64,000 nucleotides of DNA. It comes from Neorhizobium alkalisoli (GTDB lineage: Bacteria; Pseudomonadota; Alphaproteobacteria; Rhizobiales; Rhizobiaceae). This document shows, piece by piece, positions 45,900 to 54,402 of this stretch; positions within the stretch are counted from its first letter, which is position 1; each line of letters opens with the position of its first letter. A program made the position numbers and the translations under genes. The notes beneath the pieces are model-generated. The model saw nothing but the letters and a program-made list of their open reading frames with translations, had not been told where the DNA came from and searched no databases. The stretch covers positions 372,001 through 436,000 of the forward strand of contig NZ_VIWP01000003.1 of assembly GCF_007829835.1 (NCBI RefSeq), given 5' to 3'.

Positions 45900-46115
45900 A
45901 TGGCCGAAACTGGCACTGTAAAATTCTTCAATACCGATAAGGGCTTCGGCTTTATCAAGCCTGACAATGGTGGCGCTGACATCTTTGTCCACATCTCTGC
46001 CGTCCAGGCTTCTGGCCTGTCCGGACTGACTGAAAATCAGAAAGTAAGCTTCGACACGGAACCGGATCGTCGTGGCAAAGGCCCCAAGGCCGTCAACTTG
46101 CAGATTGCCGGTTGA
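45900..46115 (+). CDS. Cold-shock protein, CspA family
   Basis: A 71-residue single cold-shock domain that binds single-stranded RNA/DNA and melts mRNA structure. RNP1 (KGFGFI) and RNP2 (DIFVHISAV) are intact. It starts with MAETGTVKFFNTDKG, usual for rhizobial Csps. An AAGGA lies nine bases before ATG. A long leader and a strong terminator frame it as a single-gene transcript. Rhizobia carry several csp paralogues, so whether this one is cold-induced cannot be told. Confidence 0.95.
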   Translation: MAETGTVKFFNTDKGFGFIKPDNGGADIFVHISAVQASGLSGLTENQKVSFDTEPDRRGKGPKAVNLQIAG

Positions 46116-46144
46116 GCCGTTAACGGCGTTCGATCGCGTTGGAG

Positions 46145-46170
46145 CCCGGCAGTCATGCCGGGTTTTTTTT
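46145..46170 (+). terminator. Intrinsic terminator of the cold-shock gene
   Basis: CCCGGC (46145-46150) pairs with GCCGGG (46157-46162), followed by eight T (46163-46170). Confidence 0.92.
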
Positions 46171-46192
46171 GACCTTTTTTCGCGCCAGCCTT

Positions 46193-46262
46193 TAGAGCAG
46201 TTCCAGCAAAAGTGCGTAGCGGTTTTGCGTCCGGAACTGCGTCAAATCAAAGAGATAGAGCA
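46193..46262. repeat. Rhizobial intergenic palindromic repeat
   Basis: GCAGTTCC (46197-46204) and GGAACTGC (46233-46240) enclose GCAAAA/TTTTGC (46206-46211 and 46223-46228), followed by a GCGTCAAATCAAAGAGATAG-type tail. I recognise this from memory as a very common intergenic element of Rhizobium and Agrobacterium genomes. It lies between the convergent cold-shock and MBL-fold genes. I see only this one copy in the window. Confidence 0.7.
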
Positions 46263-46293
46263 ATTTCGCGTTTCGAAGAAAAGCGGAGTTGTT

Positions 46294-46941
46294 CTAGAGA
46301 CCGCGCAGATAGGGATTGGTTCGGCGCTCATCGCCGATACGGCTGCCCGGCCCGTGCCCACACAGGAAACCGATTTCATCTCCGAGCGGCAAAACCTTGT
46401 CGCGGATCGATGCCATCAGGGTATCATGATCCCCGCCCGGCAGATCCGTCCGTCCGACCGATCCATTGAACAATACATCTCCGAGATGCGCGAAGGAATG
46501 ATCGCGATTGAAGAAGATCACATGTCCAGGGGCATGGCCGGGGCAATGAAATACTTCGAACACATGGCTTCCGAATGAAACAGTATCGCCTTCGTTCAGA
46601 AAGCGGTCCGGCACGAGGTTGCGGACATCCATCTTGACGCCGAACATCCCGGCCTGGGTTTCCAGCTTGGCAAGCAGCGGAACATCGTCTTCATGTGGCC
46701 CGATCACCGGGATCGACAGTGCTTCCCGCAATTCGTCGGCACCGCCGGCATGATCGATATGACCATGCGTGATCCAGATCTCCTTGAGATTGATGCTGTT
46801 CTGCTTGACGACCTCCAGAATGGCCGGCACGTCGCCGCCCGGATCGATCACCACACCTTCCATCGTCTCGTCGTCGAATAGAATGGTGCAATTCTGCTGG
46901 AATGGTGTCACCGGAACGATACCGGCCTGCAACTTACCCAT
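46294..46941 (-). CDS. Metallo-beta-lactamase-fold hydrolase (glyoxalase II-like)
   Basis: A 215-residue MBL-fold hydrolase close to the YcbL/GloB-like group. The metal site is complete: THGHIDHAGG (H-x-H-x-D-H), HCPGHAPGHV (third His), the bridging Asp in GDVLFNGSVGRTD, and the final His in CGHGPGS. YcbL-type proteins hydrolyse S-lactoylglutathione or related thioesters. The start at 46941 (MGKLQAGIVPV) has GAGG just upstream. It follows a small membrane-protein gene on the same strand by 87 bases. Confidence 0.92.
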   Translation of the reverse strand: MGKLQAGIVPVTPFQQNCTILFDDETMEGVVIDPGGDVPAILEVVKQNSINLKEIWITHGHIDHAGGADELREALSIPVIGPHEDDVPLLAKLETQAGMFGVKMDVRNLVPDRFLNEGDTVSFGSHVFEVFHCPGHAPGHVIFFNRDHSFAHLGDVLFNGSVGRTDLPGGDHDTLMASIRDKVLPLGDEIGFLCGHGPGSRIGDERRTNPYLRGL

Positions 46942-47028
46942 GAAACCTCGGCTCCGATCAGAGTTCTGCCGAGGATATAGCGGCAATCTACCACCGTTTC
47001 AGCCCAAAACGGCAGCCTCGTTGGAAAA

Positions 47029-47223
47029 TCAGTTCGAGGCGACCGTCATGTAACGCGTTTCAGCGGAAACGGGCGGTGCGAGCGATACGGTGGCGATCAG
47101 AAATGCCGAAACGACGATCTTCAACGCAATCACAGTAATGAAGACCGGACGCAGCGGATGTGCCGTCTCGTTCGAACGGTTAAGCTCGATCGGCGGGATG
47201 GCGGAATAGGTGTGCGCGGTCAT
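47029..47223 (-). CDS. Small single-pass membrane or exported protein
   Basis: A 64-residue protein, MTAHTYSAIPPIELNRSNET then a hydrophobic segment (about residues 32-52, VFITVIALKIVVSAFLIATV) and a short tail. GGAGA at about eight bases before ATG 47223 supports translation. I recognise no family. It could be a membrane-tethered peptide or have a late signal anchor. It diverges from petP and precedes the MBL-fold gene on the same strand. Confidence 0.6.
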   Translation of the reverse strand: MTAHTYSAIPPIELNRSNETAHPLRPVFITVIALKIVVSAFLIATVSLAPPVSAETRYMTVASN

Positions 47224-47484
47224 TGGTATTCTCCACTCTCTCTGGCGACGATAATGGCTCTGGAACCCAAAAGTTCCGCCACATTGTTTATCGCGGCGTG
47301 CACAACCGCTCTTGTATGAACTTGCCAGACTTGGCTTTACCGCGCGCAAAACCTGATAACGCACTTCGACAAATACTGTTGATTGTTGCGGGGGCACACG
47401 CTTTATCGCGGGCGACACAGCATCGCGTTTGCGCTAAACAGTTTAAGCCATTGCAATGACAGCAACAGCGGAAAGGAATCCGGA

Positions 47485-48000
47485 GTGTCGCTTGCCCCGA
47501 CGGGAAAGACCGTCAAGAAGGCCCTGCCGCAGATGCCGCCGGTCGACGAGGCGCAGATCGACTTCGAATCGATCGAGTTGCTGTTCTTCGCCTATCGCGA
47601 CTTCGTTTCCGATCCGGATGCCATCCTGGCGAAGATCGGCATGGGGCGTGCGCATCACCGCGTCGTCTATTTCGTCTGCCGCAATCCGGGCATGATGGTC
47701 GCCGATCTCCTCGACACGCTGCAGATCACAAAGCAGAGCCTTGCGCGCGTCCTGAAAAAGTTGATCGAGCTTGGCTATATCAGGCAGATGGCCGGTGCCA
47801 AGGATCGCCGCCAGCGTCGCCTTTATCCCACTTTGGCGGGAAGAGAACTCGCTCTTGCCCTTTGTGAGCCGCAATCGGTCCGTATCGCACGCGCCATGGA
47901 AAATTTCACACCGGAAATGCGCGACCATGTCAGGACCTTCCTGCAACGCATGCGCGGACGCGATCCGAACCTTGAAATTCCTGCAGTTGATCTCGATTAG
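47485..48000 (+). CDS. petP: MarR-family regulator PetP
   Basis: A 171-residue MarR winged-helix regulator. The DNA-binding core includes GMMVADLLDTLQITKQSLARVLKKLIELGYI, followed by the wing GAKDRRQRRLYPTLAGRELA. Start is GTG at 47485 with AAGGAA eight bases upstream. The pairing of a MarR protein with an OmpR-type response regulator 17 bases downstream is the petP-petR arrangement first described in Rhodobacter, upstream of petABC there. petABC is not next to it here, so the name reflects family and not a proven target. A candidate promoter is TTGATT (47379-47384) with TTTATC (47402-47407). Confidence 0.85.
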   Translation: MSLAPTGKTVKKALPQMPPVDEAQIDFESIELLFFAYRDFVSDPDAILAKIGMGRAHHRVVYFVCRNPGMMVADLLDTLQITKQSLARVLKKLIELGYIRQMAGAKDRRQRRLYPTLAGRELALALCEPQSVRIARAMENFTPEMRDHVRTFLQRMRGRDPNLEIPAVDLD

Positions 48001-48017
48001 CGCAAAGGACATTTGAG

Positions 48018-48722
48018 ATGACGAAACAGCCCCCCTCAGATGATGCGCCGCACCTGCTCGTTGTCGATGACGACACGCGTATCCGCGATCTCCTGAACCG
48101 CTACCTGATGGACCAGGGGTTTCGCGTGACCGTCGCCGGTGATGCCGCCGAGGCGCGCAGAAAACTCGAAGGCCTGCATTTCGACCTGATCATTCTCGAC
48201 GTTATGATGCCGGGCGAATCCGGCCTGTCCCTCACCCAGTCGCTCTATGAGAAGAAGACCATCCCGGTCATTCTCCTGACCGCCCGTGTCGAGGCGGAAT
48301 CGCGGATCGCAGGACTTGAGGCCGGCGCCGACGATTATCTGTCAAAGCCTTTCGATCCCCGCGAACTGGTGCTGCGGATCAACAATATCCTGCGGCGCAG
48401 CAGCTCGGCCGACGCGCCGAAGATCGAACAGGTCATGTTCGGGCCCTTCACCTTCTCCATTCCCCGCAAGGAATTGCGCAAGGCCGCCGAGACGATCCGC
48501 CTGACCGACCGCGAGCAGGAGATCATGATGCTGTTTGCCCTACGCGCCGGCGACACGATCCCGCGCCACGAACTGATTGGCGACGATACGGATGTCGGCG
48601 AGCGGACAATCGACGTGCAGATCAACCGCCTGCGCCGTAAGATCGAAGAGGATCCGGCAAACCCCGTCTATCTGCAGACGGTACGCGGCATCGGCTACAG
48701 GCTGAGCATAGATTGCTCTTGA
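48018..48722 (+). CDS. petR: OmpR-family response regulator PetR
   Basis: A 234-residue response regulator. The receiver domain (about 12-125) has the acidic pocket VVDDDTR, the phospho-acceptor D61 in LIILDVMMPG, the Thr in LLTARVE, and the Lys in DDYLSKPFDP. The C-terminal winged helix (about 140-232) shows LTDREQEIMMLFA, VGERTIDVQINRLRRKIEEDP and VRGIGYRL. It follows petP by 17 bases and precedes its likely cognate histidine kinase by 28 bases, so all three form one operon. Confidence 0.93.
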   Translation: MTKQPPSDDAPHLLVVDDDTRIRDLLNRYLMDQGFRVTVAGDAAEARRKLEGLHFDLIILDVMMPGESGLSLTQSLYEKKTIPVILLTARVEAESRIAGLEAGADDYLSKPFDPRELVLRINNILRRSSSADAPKIEQVMFGPFTFSIPRKELRKAAETIRLTDREQEIMMLFALRAGDTIPRHELIGDDTDVGERTIDVQINRLRRKIEEDPANPVYLQTVRGIGYRLSIDCS

Positions 48723-48750
48723 CGAGGAAAGGCAGCGGACAGGCGGCAGG

Positions 48751-50130
48751 ATGGCACTTTTCGAGACGCTGAAACGCGATGCGGCGCGACTGAGCCTTCC
48801 GGGCTGGCGTCCGTTCACGCGCTGGCTGCGCCGCCGCCTGCCGACCGGGCTTTACACCCGTTCGCTGCTGATCGTCATCCTGCCCATGCTGCTGCTGCAG
48901 ACCGTCGTTGCGGCGGTCTTCATGGAACGCCACTGGCGCATGGTCACAGAACGTCTATCGGAAGGCACGATCCGCGATATCGCGGCGATCATCCAGGTGA
49001 TCAAGGACTATCCGCAGGACAGCAATTACGACCAGATCACGAAGATTGCCGACGACGCGCTCGACCTGACGATCGCCGTTGAGGAGAATGGCGAACTGCC
49101 GCCGCCGCGTCCCCGCCCCTTTTTCGCGATCCTCGACGACATTCTTGCCGACCAGATCACCCGCCAGATCCGTATGCCCTTCTGGATCGACACCGTCGGT
49201 GACAGCCGTCTCGTCGAGATCCGCGTCAAGTTCGACGATCGGGTTCTGCGTGTCTTCGCCCGCCGCGGCTCCACTTACGCATCCAACACCCATATCTTCC
49301 TGATCTGGATGGTCGGCACCGCCTTCGTGCTTGTCGTCATTTCCATCCTCTTCCTGCGTGGCCAGATCCGCCCGATCCTGATGCTTGCCCGCGCCGCCGA
49401 AAGTTTTGGCAAGGGCCAGAAGACGGAAGGCTTTTCGCCACGCGGCGCAGATGAAGTCCGCCGTGCCGGCCTTGCCTTCATCCAGATGCGCGAGCGCCTC
49501 GAACGCCAGATGGAGCAGCGCACAGCGATGCTGGCCGGCATCAGCCACGACCTGCGCACCATCCTCACCCGCTTCAAGCTGCAACTGGCACTGGCCGGCG
49601 ACAAGCCCGAGCTTGCCGGCATGGGCCAAGATGTCGACGATATGCAGTCCATGCTGGAAGGTTATCTCGCCTTCGCCAAGGGCGAGGCAGAGGAGGATTT
49701 CGGCCAGCTGTTCCTGAGCGAACTCCTCGAAAAATTCCGCACCAATTTCGCTCTCAAGGGCAAGGTGCTGACATATACGATCGATGGTGACGACGAGATC
49801 GCGGTGCGCCCCAACGCCTTCAACCGCCTTCTCGGCAATCTCGTCGCCAATAGCGACCGGTACGCCAAATCGCTGAATATCGACGCCCGCCACAGCGCCA
49901 AATGGCTGACGCTGACACTCGATGACGATGGTCCGGGCATTCCGCCGGAATCGCGCGAGGACGTGTTCAAGCCCTTCCACCGGCTCGACGAGGCTCGCAA
50001 TCTCGACGCCTCCGGCACCGGCCTCGGTCTGGCGATCGCGCGCGACATTGCCCGCTCCCATGGTGGCAACGTCACGCTCGACGAAAGCCCGCAGGGCGGC
50101 CTGCGCGCCGTGATCCGCATTCCGGCATAA
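48751..50130 (+). CDS. EnvZ-like sensor histidine kinase
   Basis: A 459-residue membrane kinase with two TM helices (about 36-58 and 183-205) bracketing a periplasmic sensor domain, HAMP linker (to about 260), dimerisation and phosphotransfer helices, and a HATPase domain. The phospho-acceptor is in GISHDLRTILTRFKLQLAL, where the usual Pro after T is Ile. ATP-binding boxes are complete: NRLLGNLVANSDRYA, DDDGPGIPPESRE, and GTGLGLAIARDI. It sits directly after petR and is the likely partner. The signal sensed is unknown. Confidence 0.92.
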   Translation: MALFETLKRDAARLSLPGWRPFTRWLRRRLPTGLYTRSLLIVILPMLLLQTVVAAVFMERHWRMVTERLSEGTIRDIAAIIQVIKDYPQDSNYDQITKIADDALDLTIAVEENGELPPPRPRPFFAILDDILADQITRQIRMPFWIDTVGDSRLVEIRVKFDDRVLRVFARRGSTYASNTHIFLIWMVGTAFVLVVISILFLRGQIRPILMLARAAESFGKGQKTEGFSPRGADEVRRAGLAFIQMRERLERQMEQRTAMLAGISHDLRTILTRFKLQLALAGDKPELAGMGQDVDDMQSMLEGYLAFAKGEAEEDFGQLFLSELLEKFRTNFALKGKVLTYTIDGDDEIAVRPNAFNRLLGNLVANSDRYAKSLNIDARHSAKWLTLTLDDDGPGIPPESREDVFKPFHRLDEARNLDASGTGLGLAIARDIARSHGGNVTLDESPQGGLRAVIRIPA

Positions 50131-50233
50131 TCAGGCCCAGAAAACAGACTCGGGAAACCCGCAATCTCACGGTGATCGTACCGTTCTGATATGCCGGCGG
50201 CTTTACAGCGCTACCACTGCAAGATAGCTGTAA

Positions 50234-50250
50234 TACCAAATATTAGGGTA
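50234..50250. promoter_or_regulatory. Candidate operator before the MarR-Bcr pair
   Basis: TACC (50234-50237) and GGTA (50247-50250) are inverted half-sites within an AT-rich stretch just before the MarR start, in a position suited to autorepression. The arms are short, so support is weak. Confidence 0.3.
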
Positions 50251-50258
50251 CCATCGAT

Positions 50259-50714
50259 TTGCCAAATTCTCCCGCCCGCGAAAATGTCGGACAGCTTATT
50301 GCCCAGATCGCACGCCAGTGGCGCCGCAGGCTGGATCTGCGCCTGCGCCCCTTCGGCCTGACCGAAGCGACCTGGCTCCCCCTCCTTTACCTGTCGCGCG
50401 CAAAAACGACGATGCGCCAGAAGGATCTGGCAGCCGCGCTGACACTCGACAATTCGTCGGTCGTGCGTCTGCTCGACGCCCTGCAGGCCGGCGGGCTGAT
50501 CGAACGCCGTGACGAGATTTCGGATCGGCGGGTAAAAACGATCCACCTGACCGAGGCGGCGCATGACGTGATCGAACAGGTCGAGGCAGCCTCTCGCGCC
50601 GTGCGCGACGAACTCCTGCAGGGTATCGACGACGAGGCCCTCAAGACGACTTTCGATGTGCTGACGCAGATTTTCGAGCGCCTCGCCGAACCGGGTAGCG
50701 ATACGGATGACTGA
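50259..50714 (+). CDS. MarR-family transcriptional regulator
   Basis: A 151-residue MarR regulator. KTTMRQKDLAAALTLDNSSVVRLLDALQAGGLIERR is the helix-turn-helix, and RDEISDRRVKTIHLT the wing with the conserved D-x-R. Start is TTG at 50259, the only start that leaves the first dimerisation helix intact; the upstream AGGG is weak. Its last eight bases overlap the Bcr-type pump gene, so the two are coupled, and repression of the pump relieved by a drug-like ligand is likely. Confidence 0.88.
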   Translation: MPNSPARENVGQLIAQIARQWRRRLDLRLRPFGLTEATWLPLLYLSRAKTTMRQKDLAAALTLDNSSVVRLLDALQAGGLIERRDEISDRRVKTIHLTEAAHDVIEQVEAASRAVRDELLQGIDDEALKTTFDVLTQIFERLAEPGSDTDD

Positions 50715-51972
50715 TACCCTGCAGGCCGCCATGCCCCAAAAGGCAGACGCGGAGCAAACTGACGGAAAACCGAATGTACTGGGCGGCAGGCCCATACCAC
50801 CTCTCTGGCTGCTGGCACTGATCACCTTCAGCGGCACCCTTGCCATGCACATATTCGTGCCGGTCCTGCCGCTTGCCGGGCAATCCCTGGACGCCAATCC
50901 GGCGCAGATGCAGCTGACGATCAGTTTCTACATTCTGGGCCTTGCCTGCGGCCAGCTGTTCTACGGCCCGCTTTCCGACCGGCACGGGCGTCGCCCTGTC
51001 CTGCTCGCCGGCCTTGCCGTCTATCTTGTCGCCAGCGTGATCGCGCTTGCCTCTCCCGACATTCACACCCTGCTCGGCGCCCGGCTTCTGCAGGCGCTCG
51101 GCGGCTGCGCCGGCATGGTGATCGGCCGTGCCGTCGTGCGCGACACCTCGACCACCGAAGAGGCGACGCGCCGGCTGGCGCTGATGAACCTCATGGTGAC
51201 GATCGGCCCGGGTTTTGCGCCGGTTCTCGGTGCAATTCTCGGCGATATTGCCGGCTGGCGGTCGATCTTCGTTTTCCTCTGTCTGCTCGGCCTCGCAAAC
51301 AGCCTGCTCACCTGGAAACTTCTGCCTGAAACCGCTCGCAAGACGGCCGACCAGACAGCCGGTCTGGTTCTGAAAAACTATCTGAACCTGCTGCGGACGC
51401 CGGCATTTCTGGGTTATGCGATCGGCGGCAGCTGCGCCACCACATCCTTCTACGCCTTCGTCAGTGCGGCGCCCTTCATCTTCGGCACCCAGCTGAACCG
51501 GCCGAGCCACGAGATCGGCATCTATCTCGGCATCCTCATTCTCGGCTACTGGCTCGGAAGCCTGATCGCCAGCCGCCTCGCCGGCCGGGTATCCGTCCCC
51601 AAACTGCTGCGCTCGAACATCTTGAGCCTCGCCGCTGCCCTCTACCTGCTCGTCACGGCCATGACCGGTCACCTGACCGTCATCACCGTCATGCTGCCCA
51701 TGTTTATCTACACGATCGGCGGCGGCATTGCGTCACCGGCAGCATTGGCCGAAGCGATCAGCGTCAATCCGCGCGTCGCGGGCTCAGCCTCGGGTCTTTA
51801 TGGATTTTTCCAGATGGCGGTCGGCGCAATCGCCACCGCACTTGCAGGCCTGGGCGAAGACCACACGCTGACGGCTTCGAGCGTCGTTGTGGTCGCCTGT
51901 CTGCTGAGCCAGGTCTGTTTCGCTGTAGCGAACCGTGCCGCCCGGCGGCGGGCCGACTATATTTCCAGCTGA
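50707..51972 (+). CDS. Bcr/CflA-type multidrug MFS transporter
   Basis: A 421-residue, 12-TM major facilitator. The Bcr/CflA signature GQLFYGPLSDRHGRRPVLLAG (loop 2-3), ARLLQALGGCAGMVIGRAVVRD (TM4), and motif C (NLMVTIGPGFAPVLGAILGD) are all clear. It exports drugs such as bicyclomycin or chloramphenicol in relatives. It is the fourth drug-type efflux gene in the window. It overlaps the upstream MarR gene, which supports local regulation. Confidence 0.92.
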   Translation: MTDTLQAAMPQKADAEQTDGKPNVLGGRPIPPLWLLALITFSGTLAMHIFVPVLPLAGQSLDANPAQMQLTISFYILGLACGQLFYGPLSDRHGRRPVLLAGLAVYLVASVIALASPDIHTLLGARLLQALGGCAGMVIGRAVVRDTSTTEEATRRLALMNLMVTIGPGFAPVLGAILGDIAGWRSIFVFLCLLGLANSLLTWKLLPETARKTADQTAGLVLKNYLNLLRTPAFLGYAIGGSCATTSFYAFVSAAPFIFGTQLNRPSHEIGIYLGILILGYWLGSLIASRLAGRVSVPKLLRSNILSLAAALYLLVTAMTGHLTVITVMLPMFIYTIGGGIASPAALAEAISVNPRVAGSASGLYGFFQMAVGAIATALAGLGEDHTLTASSVVVVACLLSQVCFAVANRAARRRADYISS

Positions 51973-51997
51973 CGGATAACCTCTCCGCCGGAAGATA

Positions 51998-52339
51998 TCA
52001 CATCATCTTGCGGCCGTTCGGCACGCCCTGCTCGACCGCGGCAAGCACGATCGCACCATTTTCATCCTCGAAACCAAGCGTCAGCACTTCCGATCGGAAC
52101 GGCCCGATCTGGCGCGGCGGAAAATTGACGACGCCGAGGACCTGACGGCCGAGAAGCGTCTCCGGCGTATAATGCACGGTGATCTGCGCCGAAGATTTCT
52201 TGATGCCGATTTCCGGCCCGAAATCGATCTTCAGCTTGAAGGCCGGCTTGCGCGCTTCGGGAAAGGTTTCGACCTCGACGATCGTGCCGACGCGGATGTC
52301 GACCTTCTCGAAGTCGGCATAAGTAATCTCTTCAGCCAT
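51998..52339 (-). CDS. csaA: tRNA-binding protein, CsaA-like
   Basis: A 113-residue single-domain protein with the EMAP II/OB-fold tRNA-binding domain. [24 protein letters not shown] and the later [21 protein letters not shown] are typical of CsaA, a dimer with export-related chaperone activity described in Bacillus. Similar domains occur at the end of MetRS and PheRS beta. It starts six bases after proC and likely shares its transcript (ybjN-proC-csaA). Confidence 0.92.
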   Translation of the reverse strand: MAEEITYADFEKVDIRVGTIVEVETFPEARKPAFKLKIDFGPEIGIKKSSAQITVHYTPETLLGRQVLGVVNFPPRQIGPFRSEVLTLGFEDENGAIVLAAVEQGVPNGRKMM

Positions 52340-52345
52340 GCCGTC

Positions 52346-53161
52346 TCAGCTTCCCAGTTCTTCCGCACGCTTGCGCGCCGCTTCAAGCGCCGTGTCGAAC
52401 AGCGGTTGCATCGCATCGTCCGCCATCAGCACACCAAGTGCCGCCGCCGTCGTGCCGCCCGGAGACGTGACGTTCTGGCGGAGCTTCGAGGCTTCCTCGG
52501 ACGACTGATAGAGCATCTCGCCGGCACCAGCGACGGTTTCGCGCGCAAGGCGCATCGAAAGATCGGCCGGCAGCCCGAGCTTGCGCCCGGCTTCGGCCAT
52601 GCATTCGACGAGATAGAAGACATAGGCAGGGCCACTGCCGGAAACGGCGGTCACCGCATCGATATCGGCTTCCGTCGCTACCCATTCGACCGGGCCGCTG
52701 ACGGCGAGCAGCGCCTGCACGGCATCGCGCTGAGCGCCGCTGACTTTGGAATTGGCAAAGGCGCCGGTCACACCGCGGCCGACCATAGCCGGCGTGTTCG
52801 GCATGGCGCGCACCATGCCGATCTCACCGAGATGCGATGCGAGATAGGCAAGGGTCTTGCCTGCAGCGACCGAGACGGCAACCGTCTTTTCGCCGGCCGC
52901 AGATTTTACGGCCGGAAGCACGACATCCATTGCCTGCGGCTTGACGGCCAGGAACAGGATATCGGCCGACATCCCTTCCGGCAGAGCCGTGAAATGACGA
53001 GCGCCGGCATCGGCGATCATCTTTTTCATGGTTTCGGAAGGTGACGGGTCGAGCACCGTCACGTTTTTGCCCGGTACTCCGTTTTTCAGCCATCCGGACA
53101 GCAAAGCGCCACCCATATTGCCGGCACCGACGAGAATGACCGTTCCGAAATCTGCAGACAT
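52346..53161 (-). CDS. proC: Pyrroline-5-carboxylate reductase ProC
   Basis: Last step of proline synthesis: NAD(P)H-dependent reduction of pyrroline-5-carboxylate. The 271-residue protein starts with the Rossmann motif VILVGAGNMGGALLSGWL, has LAVKPQAMDVVLP and VRAMPNTPAMVGRG, and ends with the signature VTSPGGTTAAALGVL that lines the active site. Its ATG shares one base with the ybjN stop codon, so they are translationally coupled. Confidence 0.96.
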   Translation of the reverse strand: MSADFGTVILVGAGNMGGALLSGWLKNGVPGKNVTVLDPSPSETMKKMIADAGARHFTALPEGMSADILFLAVKPQAMDVVLPAVKSAAGEKTVAVSVAAGKTLAYLASHLGEIGMVRAMPNTPAMVGRGVTGAFANSKVSGAQRDAVQALLAVSGPVEWVATEADIDAVTAVSGSGPAYVFYLVECMAEAGRKLGLPADLSMRLARETVAGAGEMLYQSSEEASKLRQNVTSPGGTTAAALGVLMADDAMQPLFDTALEAARKRAEELGS

Positions 53162-53661
53162 CAGGCTTCGCCCACCGTTTCGAACAGGACGGCATCCATG
53201 GCGGCCTTGGCCTCCATGCCGGACCAGACGACGAACTGGAACGCCTGATAATAGGCTTCACAGGCATCGAGCGCACTCGAAAGCAGCACTTCGACCTGCT
53301 GATTGGTCGGTTCGGCACCGCCGGCAAGCAGCAGCGACTGCCGGAAGATGACAACGTCTTCCTGGCGCCACAGGTCAAAATGGCCCATCAGCGTCTGACC
53401 GTTGACATGCGACAGAAGGCGAATGACTTCGTTGACGCGGATATCGGGGACGCGAAGATCGAAGGCACAGGCAAGATGCAGTGCTTCAAACTCTTCCATC
53501 CAGGAAAAGGAGACGTGGTAGTCGGCCCAGCGGCCGCCAACCGTCATGGCGATTTCGTCTTCACCGGAACGTTCGAACGTCCAGTCGTTCGAGGCAGCGA
53601 CGAACTCGATCATGTCGACCGGGTTCGATTGACGCTCAATTTCAAATTCCATGAGGCTCAT
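53161..53661 (-). CDS. YbjN domain-containing protein
   Basis: A 166-residue soluble protein of the YbjN (type III secretion chaperone-like fold) family. The N terminus MSLMEFEIERQSNPVDMIEF leads into an alpha/beta sandwich with several Trp and Tyr, including WADYHVSFSWMEEFEALHLAC. The start at 53661 has AAGGT upstream. In rhizobia this gene commonly precedes proC; the one-base overlap shows an operon. Its molecular role is unknown. Confidence 0.88.
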   Translation of the reverse strand: MSLMEFEIERQSNPVDMIEFVAASNDWTFERSGEDEIAMTVGGRWADYHVSFSWMEEFEALHLACAFDLRVPDIRVNEVIRLLSHVNGQTLMGHFDLWRQEDVVIFRQSLLLAGGAEPTNQQVEVLLSSALDACEAYYQAFQFVVWSGMEAKAAMDAVLFETVGEA

Positions 53662-54115
53662 GCGGCACCTTTTTGACCGGAATGAATGCGAATTCGAGCG
53701 AGAACGCGCCAACAATTACCGGAGACATACTATTTAGATGATCGCCCGACGCCGCCAGAATAACGCTGTTACCCTGTCTGGAGCTTACCGGCCCGTTTCG
53801 AATCATCCTTTAAAATCAGTGTAGCTAGACGGAGTCTGAGTACCATCCCCCGATGGGCTGATTTTCGTGGATTGAGGCCGAAAGCTGTTCTTGTGGGAGA
53901 TCAGAAGGGGTGCTTAACCGACTCTGGACACTGGTCTTTTTGGGAGTGTCCACAGGGTGTGATTTTTTAACGGCACCTTAACGCGAAGGACGCCCGATCG
54001 GCTGTCCTGTCTCGCAAAGGGACACGGCCGGAAGGCCGAATCCATGGCCGCCTCATGAGCAGGCGGCCGATATGAAGAAGCAGATTGCAGTGATCCGCAT
54101 CACTGCGATTCTCGG
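53662..54115. other. Gene-free region with three hairpins
   Basis: No coding frame is supported. CCATC-CCCC-GATGG (about 53843-53856), TGGACACT/AGTGTCCA (53925-53932 and 53945-53952), and GGCCGCCT/AGGCGGCC (54046-54053 and 54061-54068) are perfect stems. The last may terminate ubiK, though it lacks a T run. The middle of the region could encode a structured RNA, but no family is recognised. Confidence 0.4.
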
Positions 54116-54367
54116 CTATTTGCCGAGCTTGGCTTCGAGCGCTTCGATCCGCGCCTTCAATGCATCATTCTCGTCGCGGGCACGGGCGGCCATTTCGCGG
54201 ACGGCTTCGAACTCTTCGCGCTTGACGATGTCCATGCCGTTCAGGAAACGCTCGGCCTGCGCATGAAAGGCGGTCTCCACTTCCTTGCGCACACCCTGGG
54301 CAGCGCCGGCAGCATCGGTCATCAGACGCGCAAAATCGTCAAAAATACGGTTCGTTCCGGTTGACAT
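54116..54367 (-). CDS. ubiK: Ubiquinone biosynthesis accessory factor UbiK (BMFP family)
   Basis: An 83-residue protein of the UbiK/YqiC family. The N-terminal amphipathic helix (NRIFDDFARLMTDAAGAAQGVRKEVE) associates with membrane lipids, and the C-terminal coiled coil (VKREEFEAVREMAARAR to EALEAKLG) drives trimerisation. In E. coli it supports aerobic ubiquinone synthesis with UbiJ and lipid binding. It diverges from lgt. A terminator-like hairpin lies in its own leader at 54403-54434. Confidence 0.92.
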   Translation of the reverse strand: MSTGTNRIFDDFARLMTDAAGAAQGVRKEVETAFHAQAERFLNGMDIVKREEFEAVREMAARARDENDALKARIEALEAKLGK

Positions 54368-54402
54368 TGGTTCATCTCCGTCGGTCGCGGCAACATGGCC
54401 CT

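Noticed and set aside
45630-45992. Minus-strand 120-codon frame upstream of cspA
   Set aside because: It overlaps the cspA start, has no SD and no recognisable domain.
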